From Rhodococcus maanshanensis NBRC 100610 (GTDB lineage Bacteria > Actinomycetota > Actinomycetes > Mycobacteriales > Mycobacteriaceae): DNA of 64,000 nucleotides. The position numbers were made by a program, and so were the translations under genes. The stretch is taken from contig NZ_BCXA01000013.1 in NCBI RefSeq assembly GCF_001894865.1, positions 62,001-126,000 of the forward strand, given 5' to 3'. Each line of letters begins with the position of its first letter. Within the stretch, counting starts at the first letter, position 1. Under the pieces are notes generated by a model that searched no databases, was not told the DNA's origin, and saw only the letters and a program-made list of their open reading frames with translations. Below, piece by piece: positions 51,996 to 60,522 of this stretch.

Positions 51996-52427
51996 ATGGC
52001 TTCCGTTTCCGTCTCCGCTGACCTGCCCGCCGCCCCCGAGAAGACCTGGGAGGCGCTCTCCGACCTGTCCCGTTGGGAGGAATGGCTGACCATCCACCAG
52101 AGCTGGAAGAGCGAGCTGCCCACCGAGGTCGCGCTCGGCGCGACCTTCACCGAGGTCGTCTCGGTGATGGGTATGGCCAACAAGATCGAGTGGACCGTCA
52201 CCGAGGTCGACGCGCCGAACCTGGTCAAGATCGCGGGCACCGGCATGGCGGGCGTCACCGTCGAGTTCACGCTCAAGGTCGAGCCTGAGGGCGCGGGCTC
52301 CACGGCGACCATCGACGCGAGCTTCAAGGGCGCCATGATCGTCGGGCCCATCGGCAAGGCCGTCGCGAAGAATGCCGCAGCGGACCTCGAGGCGTCGCTC
52401 GCGAAGTTCGCCGAGCTGGTCGGCTAG
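51996..52427 (+). CDS. SRPBCC family protein
   Basis: A 143-residue helix-grip protein of the polyketide cyclase/START-like superfamily (SVSADLPAAPEKTWEALSDLSRWEEWLTIHQSW at the start, long C-terminal helix from about 115). It binds a hydrophobic ligand in a cavity. A strong AAGGAG site precedes the ATG. Position between thiolase and hydratase genes suggests carriage or hydrolysis of the pathway intermediate. Confidence 0.87.
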   Translation: MASVSVSADLPAAPEKTWEALSDLSRWEEWLTIHQSWKSELPTEVALGATFTEVVSVMGMANKIEWTVTEVDAPNLVKIAGTGMAGVTVEFTLKVEPEGAGSTATIDASFKGAMIVGPIGKAVAKNAAADLEASLAKFAELVG

Positions 52428-52434
52428 GCGCGAC

Positions 52435-53319
52435 ATGACCACGCCTACCGTTGATTTCGATACTTCGGGGCTCGGTGTCTGGACGGACGAGGAGCGCTTC
52501 GAGGTCACCGCCGAGCGGATCGCCGAGTACGCCGCGGCCACCAACGACCCGATCGAGCGGCACCTGCTCGGGGAGATCGCTCCGCCGGTGTTCGCGGTGG
52601 TGCCCGCCTTCTTCTCGATGGCCCCCGCGGCCCTGTCGGTGGCGCCGGTCGAGCTGTTGATGAAGCTGGTGCACGGCGAGCAGGATTTCCACTTCCACCG
52701 CCCGATCTACCCCGGCGACACACTGGCGGTGCGTGCCAAGCCGATCGGATTCGAGGGCAGGGAGAACGGCTCGACCGTGGTCGTGTACGTCGAGACCCGC
52801 ACGGATGCCGGGGAACTGGTGAACGAGCAGTGGATGACCGCCTTCTTCCGGAAGGTCGATGCGGGCCCCGGCCTCGGGGACAAGGCGCCCGGCCACCGGT
52901 TCGACGAGTCGCTGCGCGAGCAGGCCCCGGCGGCCCGGCTGCTCCAGCACATCGACAGGGACCAGACGTTCCGCTACTCGCCCGCCTCGGGGGATCCGAT
53001 GCCGATCCACCTGGACGACGAGATCGCCAAGATGTCGGGTCTGCCAGGGATCATCAACCACGGCCTGTGCACGATGGCCTTCACCTCCTGGGGTGCGCTG
53101 ACCGAGCTGGCCGACGGCAGGACCGAGCGGCTCAAGCGGCTCGCGGTCCGGTTCGCCAAGCCGGTGCTGCCCGAGCAGGACATCGTCACCCGCTTCTGGG
53201 CCGTGAGTCCTTCTGGTCCTCCTGCGGGCCACAAGGACTCACGGGCGTATGCCTACGAGACCACCGTCAGCGACGACCTGGTGATCAAGGACGGCCTCGC
53301 CGTCATCTCCGACAACTGA
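52435..53319 (+). CDS. MaoC/FAS1-like double hot-dog hydratase
   Basis: A 294-residue protein with an N-terminal FAS1-type dehydratase half (about 14-140) and a C-terminal MaoC-like hot-dog half (about 165-294). PMPIHLDDEIAKMSGLPGIINHGLCTM supplies the catalytic Asp and His of R-specific enoyl-CoA hydratases. It would add water to the enoyl-CoA made by the dehydrogenase. Residues around 256-270 (SPSGPPAGHKDS) are encoded by a 44-bp palindrome and look like an in-frame insertion in a loop. Confidence 0.87.
   Translation: MTTPTVDFDTSGLGVWTDEERFEVTAERIAEYAAATNDPIERHLLGEIAPPVFAVVPAFFSMAPAALSVAPVELLMKLVHGEQDFHFHRPIYPGDTLAVRAKPIGFEGRENGSTVVVYVETRTDAGELVNEQWMTAFFRKVDAGPGLGDKAPGHRFDESLREQAPAARLLQHIDRDQTFRYSPASGDPMPIHLDDEIAKMSGLPGIINHGLCTMAFTSWGALTELADGRTERLKRLAVRFAKPVLPEQDIVTRFWAVSPSGPPAGHKDSRAYAYETTVSDDLVIKDGLAVISDN
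53201..53244. repeat. 44-bp palindromic element inside the hydratase gene
   Basis: CCGTGAGTCCTT at 53201-53212 is exactly complementary to AAGGACTCACGG at 53233-53244; further inner pairing (TGGTCC with GGGCCA) makes arms of 19 nt and a 6-nt loop. It sits within an otherwise conserved segment and preserves the frame. It looks like a short repeat element that entered the gene. Confidence 0.75.
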
Positions 53320-53358
53320 GTCGGAACAACGACTTTCATGGACCAAGGAGTAGTAACT

Positions 53359-54228
53359 ATGGGAACCCTGGACGGACGGGTGGCGATCGTCACCGGCGCG
53401 GGCCGCGGCATCGGGCGCGAGCACGCCCTGCTCTTCGCTGCCGAGGGCGCCAGCGTCGTGGTGAACGATCTCGGCGGTGCCAACGACGGCTCCGGCTCCG
53501 ATGCCGGACCGGCGCAGCAGGTCGTCGACGAGATCGTCGCGGCGGGCGGCAGGGCAGTCGCGAACACCGACAACGTCGCGAGCTGGGAGGGCGCCAAGGC
53601 GCTGGTCGATCAGGCCGTGGACGAGTTCGGCGGCCTCGACGTGCTGGTCAACAATGCGGGCATCCTGCGCGACGCCTTCATCGCGGGCATGGAGGAGAGC
53701 CAGTGGGACGCGGTCATCGCCGTCCACCTCAAGGGCCATGCCGCCACCCTGCACCACGCCGCCGCGTACTGGAAGGCGCGGACCAAGGCGGGCAAGACCG
53801 TCAACGCCTCCGTCGTCAACACCTCGTCCGCGTCCGGCACGTTCATGCCGAACGCCGGACAGGGCAACTACGGCGCGGCAAAGGCAGGCATCGCCGCGCT
53901 GACGCTGGTCGCCGCGGACGAGCTCGAGCGTTACGGCGTGCGGGTCAACGCGATCGCCCCGATCGCGCGCACCCGGCTGACGCTGGCGACCCCGGGCATG
54001 GGAGCGCTGTTCGCGGCCGAGGTCCCCGAGGGCGAGTTCGACGCGTTCGCCCCTGCGAACATCTCCCCGCTGGTGGCCCGCCTCGCCTCGGCCGAGTGCA
54101 AGCTCACGGGCAAGGTCTACGCGGTCCAGGGCGGCGGCATCACCGAGCTGGGTGGCTGGCACGACGTGAACACCATCGAGTCCGAGGGCCCGTGGACCAT
54201 CGCCGATCTCGCGAACCGGCTCGGCTGA
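53359..54228 (+). CDS. short-chain dehydrogenase (17beta-HSD4-like hydroxyacyl-CoA dehydrogenase)
   Basis: A 289-residue SDR. The NAD motif TGAGRGIG (12-19), NNAG and the active-site Ser/Tyr/Lys (NTSSASGTF then GNYGAAKAG) are all present. The extended GGANDGSGSDAGPAQQVVDEI after the second strand is typical of peroxisomal multifunctional enzyme type 2 SDRs, which oxidise R-3-hydroxyacyl-CoA. ATG 53359 has AAGGAG upstream; ATG 53338 is less likely. Fits the step after the hydratase. Confidence 0.9.
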   Translation: MGTLDGRVAIVTGAGRGIGREHALLFAAEGASVVVNDLGGANDGSGSDAGPAQQVVDEIVAAGGRAVANTDNVASWEGAKALVDQAVDEFGGLDVLVNNAGILRDAFIAGMEESQWDAVIAVHLKGHAATLHHAAAYWKARTKAGKTVNASVVNTSSASGTFMPNAGQGNYGAAKAGIAALTLVAADELERYGVRVNAIAPIARTRLTLATPGMGALFAAEVPEGEFDAFAPANISPLVARLASAECKLTGKVYAVQGGGITELGGWHDVNTIESEGPWTIADLANRLG

Positions 54229-54241
54229 GGGCGGGAACATC

Positions 54242-56443
54242 ATGGCGCGCATCAGTTATGAACTCGGCCTCGGGCTGAGCGAGGAGCACGCGGCGCTGGC
54301 CGATTCGGTGAGCGCCTTCGCCGAGCGGACCATCACCGCCGAACAGGTCCGCGCCGCGGTCGAGGCGAAGTCCGAGGCCAAGTTCCCGGAGTTCTGGCAG
54401 GCGCTGGTCGGCCAGGACCTGGTGGGCCTGCACGTGCCGGAGGCGCACGGCGGCCAGGGCGGCGGCCTGCTCACTCTGGCGGTGGCCTTGGAGGCGTTGG
54501 GCCGCACCATTTCCCCGGGTCCATTCGTGCCCACCGTGCTTTCCTGTGCGGTGCTCGCGGCCGCTGATTCGAAGGTCGGCATCGAGGTGCTGGCCGGCCT
54601 GCTCGACGGCTCCCGGACCGCGGCGCTCGCGCTCGGCGCGCCGTTTCACGTGGAACCCGAGCGGGGCGGCTACCGGCTGACCGGCAGCACCGATGCGGTG
54701 CTCGGCGGGCAGCATGCCGATGTGCTCCTCCTCCCCGCCGAGGTGGGGGACGAGATTCGTTGGGTGGTGGTCGATTCTGCGGAGCTGACCGTGACCGGGC
54801 AGGACAGCATCGACGTGCTCCGCGGGTCGGCGCGGGTCGAGGCGGACGGCGTGCTGGTCGCGGCCGAGCGGGTGCTCGACGGGCTGGGTGAGCAGCGGGT
54901 GCGGGCGATCGCCGCGGTGGTGCTGGGGGCGGAGGCCGTCGGGATCATGTCCTGGTGTGTGTCGACGGCGGCCGAGTACGCCAAGACCCGGGTGCAGTTC
55001 GGCAGGCCGATCGGCCAGTTCCAGGGTGTCAAGCACAAGTGCGCGCACATGGGCATCGCCTTGGAGAAGGCCCGCGCGGTGGTGTGGGACGCGGCGTCGG
55101 CGCTCGACAAGGGTGATGACACCGCGGACTTCGCGGCCGATGTCGCGGCGGTCATCGTGGCCGACTCCGCCGTACAGGTGGCGCAGGACTGCATCCAGGT
55201 GCACGGCGGCATCGGGTTCACCTGGGAGCACGACGCGCACCTGTACTACCGGCGCGCGCTGGCGCTCCGGGGCGTGCTCGGCACCCGCGAGCAGCGGGCG
55301 AACCGGGTGGCGGAGCAGGCCCTTGCCGGGGTGTCCCGGGCGTCGGTGCTCGAACTGCCTGCCGAGGCCGATGTCATCAGGGCCGCGGTCCGGGCCGAGC
55401 TCGCGCCGATCGCGGCCATCGAGGACGAGGACGACCAACTGATCGCGCTCGGCGACAGCGGCTGGGTGCAGCCGCACCTGCCGAGGCCCTACGGCCGCGG
55501 GGCGGGACCACTGGAGCAGATCGTCATCTCGCAGGAGATCAAGGCCGCCGGAATCGAGATGCCGCAGCTGCTGATGGGTGGCTGGGCGGTCTCGGCGGTG
55601 GTCGGACACGGAACCGAGCAACAGAAGCGGGATCTGGTGGTCCCGACGCTGCGCGGCGACCTGGTGTGGTGCCAACTGTTCTCCGAGCCGGGCGCCGGTT
55701 CGGATCTGGCGTCGCTGTCCACCCGGGCTGAGAAGGTCGAGGGTGGGTGGAAGGTCACCGGCCAGAAGATCTGGACCACCGTGGCGCAGTTCGCGGACTG
55801 GGCGATGCTCATCGCCAGGACCGACCCGAGCAGGCCCAAGCACGAGGGCATCACCTACTTCGTGCTGGACATGGCGACGCCGGGGGTGACGGTGCGGCCT
55901 CTGCGGGAGATGACCGGTTCGGCACTGTTCAACGAGGTGTTCCTGGACGAGGTCTTCATCCCGGACGCGAACGTGATCGGCGAGGTGAACGACGGCTGGC
56001 ACGTCGCCAGGACCACCCTCGCAGGCGAACGGGTGGCGCTGAGTCAGAAGATGGAGGCCTACGCGAGCGATTCCGACCTGATGCAGTTCGTGCGGGGTCG
56101 GGAACTGGGCCCGGTCGGGAGGTACCACTTCGGGGAGCTGATCGCCGAGAGTCAGGCCATCGACCTGATCGGCTCGCGGGTGGTCCTCGGGCAGCTCTCC
56201 GGCACCGACGTGAGCACCACCTCGTCGGTCGGGAAACTGCTGGGCATGGGACTCGGACAGGCGATCTCGGAGTTCGTGGTCGCCGAACTGGGGGCCGCGG
56301 GCACGGTTGCGGTGCCGGGGGAGCCGAGCGACAAGGCGATGGAGCAGCTCATCGCCGGTCGCGCGACCACCATCTACGGCGGCACCACCGAGGTGCAGCT
56401 GAACGTGATCGGTGAGCGGATGCTGGGGTTGCCGAGGGACTGA
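54242..56443 (+). CDS. acyl-CoA dehydrogenase with two fused ACAD domains (FadE6-like)
   Basis: A 733-residue enzyme, double the usual length, like mycobacterial FadE6. The first ACAD unit runs to about 375 and contains RVQFGRPIGQFQGVKHK and CIQVHGGIGFTWEHD; the second from about 380 has QLFSEPGAGSDLAS (FAD side), GQKIWTT and TIYGGTTEVQLNVIGERMLG. It makes the first double bond in beta-oxidation of bulky substrates. It begins 13 bp after the SDR gene as last gene of the operon. Confidence 0.9.
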   Translation: MARISYELGLGLSEEHAALADSVSAFAERTITAEQVRAAVEAKSEAKFPEFWQALVGQDLVGLHVPEAHGGQGGGLLTLAVALEALGRTISPGPFVPTVLSCAVLAAADSKVGIEVLAGLLDGSRTAALALGAPFHVEPERGGYRLTGSTDAVLGGQHADVLLLPAEVGDEIRWVVVDSAELTVTGQDSIDVLRGSARVEADGVLVAAERVLDGLGEQRVRAIAAVVLGAEAVGIMSWCVSTAAEYAKTRVQFGRPIGQFQGVKHKCAHMGIALEKARAVVWDAASALDKGDDTADFAADVAAVIVADSAVQVAQDCIQVHGGIGFTWEHDAHLYYRRALALRGVLGTREQRANRVAEQALAGVSRASVLELPAEADVIRAAVRAELAPIAAIEDEDDQLIALGDSGWVQPHLPRPYGRGAGPLEQIVISQEIKAAGIEMPQLLMGGWAVSAVVGHGTEQQKRDLVVPTLRGDLVWCQLFSEPGAGSDLASLSTRAEKVEGGWKVTGQKIWTTVAQFADWAMLIARTDPSRPKHEGITYFVLDMATPGVTVRPLREMTGSALFNEVFLDEVFIPDANVIGEVNDGWHVARTTLAGERVALSQKMEAYASDSDLMQFVRGRELGPVGRYHFGELIAESQAIDLIGSRVVLGQLSGTDVSTTSSVGKLLGMGLGQAISEFVVAELGAAGTVAVPGEPSDKAMEQLIAGRATTIYGGTTEVQLNVIGERMLGLPRD

Positions 56444-56449
56444 CCCGGA

Positions 56450-57019
56450 TCAGGGGGTCCGGCCGAGGAGCGCGGCGAGTCGGTCGAGGGGCGGAGCGTC
56501 CACGGGCACCGGCCGGGACGGGGCGAACGGGGTGCGTCCGGCCGGGAGGTTCGGCAGCAGCGCTCGGCTGAAGGCGATCTGGTCCTCGACCACCGCGTCG
56601 GGGTAGTGCGGTGCCTGCCCCGACGCGCGGGCGAGATCCCAGCCGTGCCCGAGCATTTCGGTGACGCGCATGTTCAGGGCCTGTACGGCAGGAACCTGAC
56701 CCATCGGCAGGGTGATCTGCTGGTCCAGCGCGCCCGGCAGGGCGAAGGCATGCACAAGCGCGTCGGCCGAGGCGCGGAAGGAGCCCGCGGGGTCGGGGCC
56801 CAGCAGGTCGGGCGGCGCGCCAACGATGGTGACGGGCAGCGGGCGCCCCCGCAGGGACGAGGCGTACAGGTGGTTGCCTGCGGTCACGTGGTTGACGACG
56901 TCGCGGACGGACCACCCGGTGCAGGGTGTGGGTGCGGACCACTGGTCGACGGCGACGCCGGCCACCAGCGTCGCCGTCGCGTCGAGTGCCAGGGCGAGGT
57001 CGTCGATCGTCGCGGTCAT
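56450..57019 (-). CDS. TIGR03086 / mycothiol-dependent isomerase-like protein
   Basis: A 189-residue DinB-like four-helix protein. The segment TPCTGWSVRDVVNHVTAGNHLYAS (about 32-55) contains the His that, with later His residues (MLGHGWDLA), binds a metal. Family members use mycothiol or have unknown roles. The ATG at 57019 is chosen over the longer frame that reaches 57118. It converges with the FadE6-type gene, 6 bp between stops. Confidence 0.85.
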   Translation of the reverse strand: MTATIDDLALALDATATLVAGVAVDQWSAPTPCTGWSVRDVVNHVTAGNHLYASSLRGRPLPVTIVGAPPDLLGPDPAGSFRASADALVHAFALPGALDQQITLPMGQVPAVQALNMRVTEMLGHGWDLARASGQAPHYPDAVVEDQIAFSRALLPNLPAGRTPFAPSRPVPVDAPPLDRLAALLGRTP

Positions 57020-57138
57020 GGTTCTGCATACCACCGCAGAACAGTTTCGGAACCCGTGTTCGGCCGAAAAGGGGGCTGTCGCCGCGGCGGAAAGTGCGTG
57101 ATACTGCATGTAACGCACATCGGCGAAGGGTTGGACCT

Positions 57139-58644
57139 GTGGACCAGAACGTGCAGTACGACGCGGTGATCGTCGGCGCCGGATTCGGCGGGATGGGGGC
57201 CGCGATCCAGCTCAAGCGGCTCGGCCTGACCAACCTCGCGATCCTCGAACGCGAGGACGACCTCGGCGGCACCTGGCACGTCAACCGCTACCCGGGTCTC
57301 GCCGTCGACATCGCCTCCGTGACGTACTCCTACTCCTTCGAGCCGAACCCGTACTGGTCGCGGCTGTTCGCCCCCGGTGCCGAGCTCAAGCGGTACGCCG
57401 AGCATGTCGCGGACAAGTACGACCTGCGCCGCCACATGCGCTTCGGTGCGGTCGTCGAGGGTGCCCGCTGGGACGAGGACGCGCAGCGGTGGGAGATCTC
57501 GATCGAGGGCGGCGAACTCGTCACCGCGAAGTACCTGCTGACCGCGACCGGGTTCCTGTCGCAGCCGCACAAGCCCGACATCCCCGGCATCGATTCGTTC
57601 GAGGGCAAGGTCATCCACACGACGGCGTGGGACGACACCTGCGACCTGAGGGGCACCCGCACGGCGATCATCGGCACCGGGGCGACCGCGGTCCAGCTGA
57701 TCCCCGAGGTGGCCCGCAAGGCCGCCGCCCTGACGGTGTACCAGCGGACCCCGATCTGGGTGCTGCCGAAGATCGACACCCCCATCCCCGGCCCGGTGCA
57801 GCGGCTGTTCGCCCGGGTGCCCGCGGTCCAGCGCGCGGCCCGCGGGATCAGCTCGGGGATCCTCGAGGCCGTGATGGTGAGTGCCGTGCTGCACTACCGG
57901 CAGACCAAGCTGCTGAACAAGGGCGCCGCCGCCCTCTCGCGAATCTTCCTGCGCGCGAAGGTCCGCGACCCGAAACTGCGTCGTCAGCTGACCCCGGACT
58001 ACGACTTCGGCTGCAAGCGGCCGACCTTCTCCAACAGCTACTACAGCACCTTCACCAAGCCGCACGTGCACCTCGAGACGGACTCGATCGAGCGGTTAGA
58101 GTCCGACGGCATCGTCACCGCGGACGGACGCAAGACCGAGATCGACACGCTGGTCCTCGCGACCGGCTTCAACCTGTGGGACGTGAACTTCCCGGCCATC
58201 GAGGTGATCGGGCGCGAGGGCCGTAACCTCGGAAAGTGGTGGCGGGACAACCGATTCCAGGCGTACGAGGGTGTGGCGGTGCCGAATTTCCCGAACTTCC
58301 TGACCCTGGCGAGCCCGTACTCGTACAGCGGGTTGTCGTACTTCACCACCATCGAGTCGCAGATGGCGCACATGAAGCGGCTGTTCGGGGAGCTGCGGCG
58401 GCGCGGCGCCGATGTCTTCGAGGTGACCGAGGCGGCGAACGCAGGCTTCCTGGATCGGATGACCGAGAAGCTGGACGACTCGGTGTTCTACGGGGGCAGC
58501 TGCCAGACCGCGCGCAGCTACTACTTCAACCAGCACGGGGAGGCGGCGATCCTGCGGCCGACCTCGACGGTCAACGCGTTCCGGGAGGCAAAGAGCTTCC
58601 CGCTGGACGACTACACGATGCGGCCGTACGCGGCGGCGGAGTGA
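57139..58644 (+). CDS. flavin monooxygenase, Baeyer-Villiger type
   Basis: A 501-residue FAD/NADPH enzyme. The FAD motif GAGFGG (14-19), the NADPH motif GTGATA and, between them, the fingerprint FEGKVIHTTAWDD (matching F-x-G-x3-H-x3-W-D) mark a Baeyer-Villiger monooxygenase. It inserts oxygen beside a ketone, common in steroid or cyclic ketone breakdown. GTG 57139 begins the conserved domain; the longer frame from 56926 overlaps the divergent gene and is rejected. Confidence 0.9.
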   Translation: MDQNVQYDAVIVGAGFGGMGAAIQLKRLGLTNLAILEREDDLGGTWHVNRYPGLAVDIASVTYSYSFEPNPYWSRLFAPGAELKRYAEHVADKYDLRRHMRFGAVVEGARWDEDAQRWEISIEGGELVTAKYLLTATGFLSQPHKPDIPGIDSFEGKVIHTTAWDDTCDLRGTRTAIIGTGATAVQLIPEVARKAAALTVYQRTPIWVLPKIDTPIPGPVQRLFARVPAVQRAARGISSGILEAVMVSAVLHYRQTKLLNKGAAALSRIFLRAKVRDPKLRRQLTPDYDFGCKRPTFSNSYYSTFTKPHVHLETDSIERLESDGIVTADGRKTEIDTLVLATGFNLWDVNFPAIEVIGREGRNLGKWWRDNRFQAYEGVAVPNFPNFLTLASPYSYSGLSYFTTIESQMAHMKRLFGELRRRGADVFEVTEAANAGFLDRMTEKLDDSVFYGGSCQTARSYYFNQHGEAAILRPTSTVNAFREAKSFPLDDYTMRPYAAAE

Positions 58645-58758
58645 GGGCGGGGTAGGAGGCACACCCCCCTTGGCGAGTTCGCACCCCTATTCGGCGTGCA
58701 ACGCGTGTGCGTTCGCGTCAAAAGGTGTGCGGGGGCCGGCACCTGGTCCCGGCGGGCG
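58645..58758. terminator. convergent gap with inverted repeat GCACACC/GGTGTGC
   Basis: GCACACC (near 58660) and GGTGTGC (near 58725) can pair across a G/C-rich loop of about 57 nt in the gap between two converging genes. It may stop transcription from one or both sides, but the stem is short for so long a loop. Confidence 0.35.
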
Positions 58759-59415
58759 CTACCCGAGATACTGCGCCCGCCACGCCAGCACCCCGGTCCC
58801 GACCGCGACGGCCACCAGCAGGACCACCCACACGAACCGCGGCAGGTGGCTCAGCGACCGCAGCTGGTCGAGATCCGAACGGCCGGAGCGGGTGCGGGCG
58901 GCCTCGACGATCGTGTGCAGGTTGCCGAACAGCAGCAGCCAGATCGCGCTGTACGCGAAATGCAGCTGCAGCGTGGGGGATCCGTAGTAGGCGACGACGC
59001 CGATCGCCGATCCACAGACCACGAGCACCAGCAGCCCGAAGATGTTGCGGATGAACGGCACCATCGCGACGATCAGCGCGACCGCGCCCCACAGCAGCAC
59101 CGGGAGCTGACCGGCCGCGATCAGGAGCGCGCCTGCCAGACCGAGCAGCGAGGGCGCCAGGAAGCCGGCCGCCGCGGTGAGCACCATGCCGGGGCCGCGG
59201 GGCTTACCGCGCGAGAGCGTCAGGCCGGAGGTGTCCGAGTGCAGCCGGATCCCGGTGAGCCGACGGCCCGTCGCGACCGCGGCGATCGCGTGCCCTGCCT
59301 CGTGTACGAGCGTCACCGCGTGCCGGGTCAACGACCACAGCGGGCTGAGCAGGACCAGCGCGGCGGCGATGGCGATGGGGAGGTAGGCCGACCACTGCGC
59401 CCAGTACGAGTTCAC
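58759..59415 (-). CDS. M50B family membrane metalloprotease-like protein
   Basis: A 218-residue membrane protein. Zinc motif HEAGH (His38, Glu39, His42) lies in the first part of the protein after the first helix, and five or so further helices follow. This arrangement matches the short M50B-like peptidases of actinomycetes, whose substrates are unknown. It starts 75 bp from the divergent amidinotransferase gene. Confidence 0.87.
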   Translation of the reverse strand: MNSYWAQWSAYLPIAIAAALVLLSPLWSLTRHAVTLVHEAGHAIAAVATGRRLTGIRLHSDTSGLTLSRGKPRGPGMVLTAAAGFLAPSLLGLAGALLIAAGQLPVLLWGAVALIVAMVPFIRNIFGLLVLVVCGSAIGVVAYYGSPTLQLHFAYSAIWLLLFGNLHTIVEAARTRSGRSDLDQLRSLSHLPRFVWVVLLVAVAVGTGVLAWRAQYLG

Positions 59416-59490
59416 CCGACCAGCGTGCCAGGCCGCCGTGGCGAACTAGCATCAGTACCGGGTCGCGATGTCCGAGGGTGGAGGGGCTCG

Positions 59491-60501
59491 ATGGAAGCTG
59501 TCACGGATTCGACCGAAGCAATCCCCGACCCGGGCCGGGTCATGGTGCGCAGTGAGTTCGCGCCGCTGCGGACCGTCGCCGTTGCCCAGTCGCAGCTCCG
59601 CCCTCCCGACGAGGTGTCGGACAGCGAGGTGTCGTTCCTCGGATCCGAGGCGCGGCCCCTCCTCGAGAGCATGCTCGGCCGCGATCACGCCGACGTCTTC
59701 CCCGACCGCCAGCGGCTGTGGGAGTCCGAACGCGAGAACCTGTGCTCGGTGTTCGAACGCTACGGCGTCGAGGTCCTGAGGCCGCGGATGCTGACCGACG
59801 CGGAGAAGGCGGCAGGCGGCTCGAACGGCTACGCGAATTTCTTCGTCCGCGACCCCTGGTTCACCATCGGCGACATCGTCGTCGAGGGGAGCCTGCGGCT
59901 GCCGCACCGCCGCCTCGAGGTACTGCCCAGCCGCGAGATCCTCACCACCAGGGCGCTCGACGGGCGCTGTTCCTACCTCGCGCTGCCGCAGCCCGCGGTT
60001 CCTGACGGGGCGCCGGGCGACCTGGGCGCCGGGCCCTTCCTCGAGGGTGGTGACGTGCTCGTGTACGGCAAGCACGTCTTCGTCGGCAACTCCGGGCTCG
60101 CATCCAACGACCTGGGGATCCGCTGGCTGGAGAAGCTGTTGACGCCGCTTGGCTACACCGTGGAAACCGTCCGCCTCGCGCCGAACTTCCTGCACCTCGA
60201 CTGTGCCCTCGGCCTGATCAGGGAGGGGCTGTTGGTGGCGTGCCCGGACGCCCTCGTCGACGGCCTGCCCGCCGCGCTACGCGACTGGGATCGGATCGAG
60301 ATCAGCGAGAGCGACGGTATCGACCTCGGCACCAACGGCCTGCCGATCAGCCCGGAGGTCTACCTCACCGATCCGGTCTTCCGTCACATCGGTGACCGGA
60401 TCGCCGAGCACGGCGTCACAGTCGAGTACGTGGACTTCGCGGTCACCCGCAGCTTCGGCGGGGCGTTTCGGTGTACCACGCAGCCGCTGCGGCGGGAGTG
60501 A
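59491..60501 (+). CDS. amidinotransferase / arginine deiminase-fold enzyme
   Basis: A 336-residue enzyme of the guanidino-group-modifying superfamily. FLEGGDVLVYG supplies acidic residues, HLDC contains the catalytic His, and Cys328 in GGAFRCTT near the end is the nucleophile. Length and order resemble glycine amidinotransferase-like proteins; it may instead hydrolyse a guanidino compound. GGAGGGG lies just before the ATG at 59491. It converges with the amidase gene. Confidence 0.86.
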   Translation: MEAVTDSTEAIPDPGRVMVRSEFAPLRTVAVAQSQLRPPDEVSDSEVSFLGSEARPLLESMLGRDHADVFPDRQRLWESERENLCSVFERYGVEVLRPRMLTDAEKAAGGSNGYANFFVRDPWFTIGDIVVEGSLRLPHRRLEVLPSREILTTRALDGRCSYLALPQPAVPDGAPGDLGAGPFLEGGDVLVYGKHVFVGNSGLASNDLGIRWLEKLLTPLGYTVETVRLAPNFLHLDCALGLIREGLLVACPDALVDGLPAALRDWDRIEISESDGIDLGTNGLPISPEVYLTDPVFRHIGDRIAEHGVTVEYVDFAVTRSFGGAFRCTTQPLRRE

Positions 60502-60522
60502 ACTCCGACGCCTCGGTCGGTC

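Noticed and set aside
54140..56128. 662-codon minus-strand frame opposite the FadE6-type gene
   Set aside because: Antisense shadow; the plus-strand product aligns as two complete acyl-CoA dehydrogenase units.
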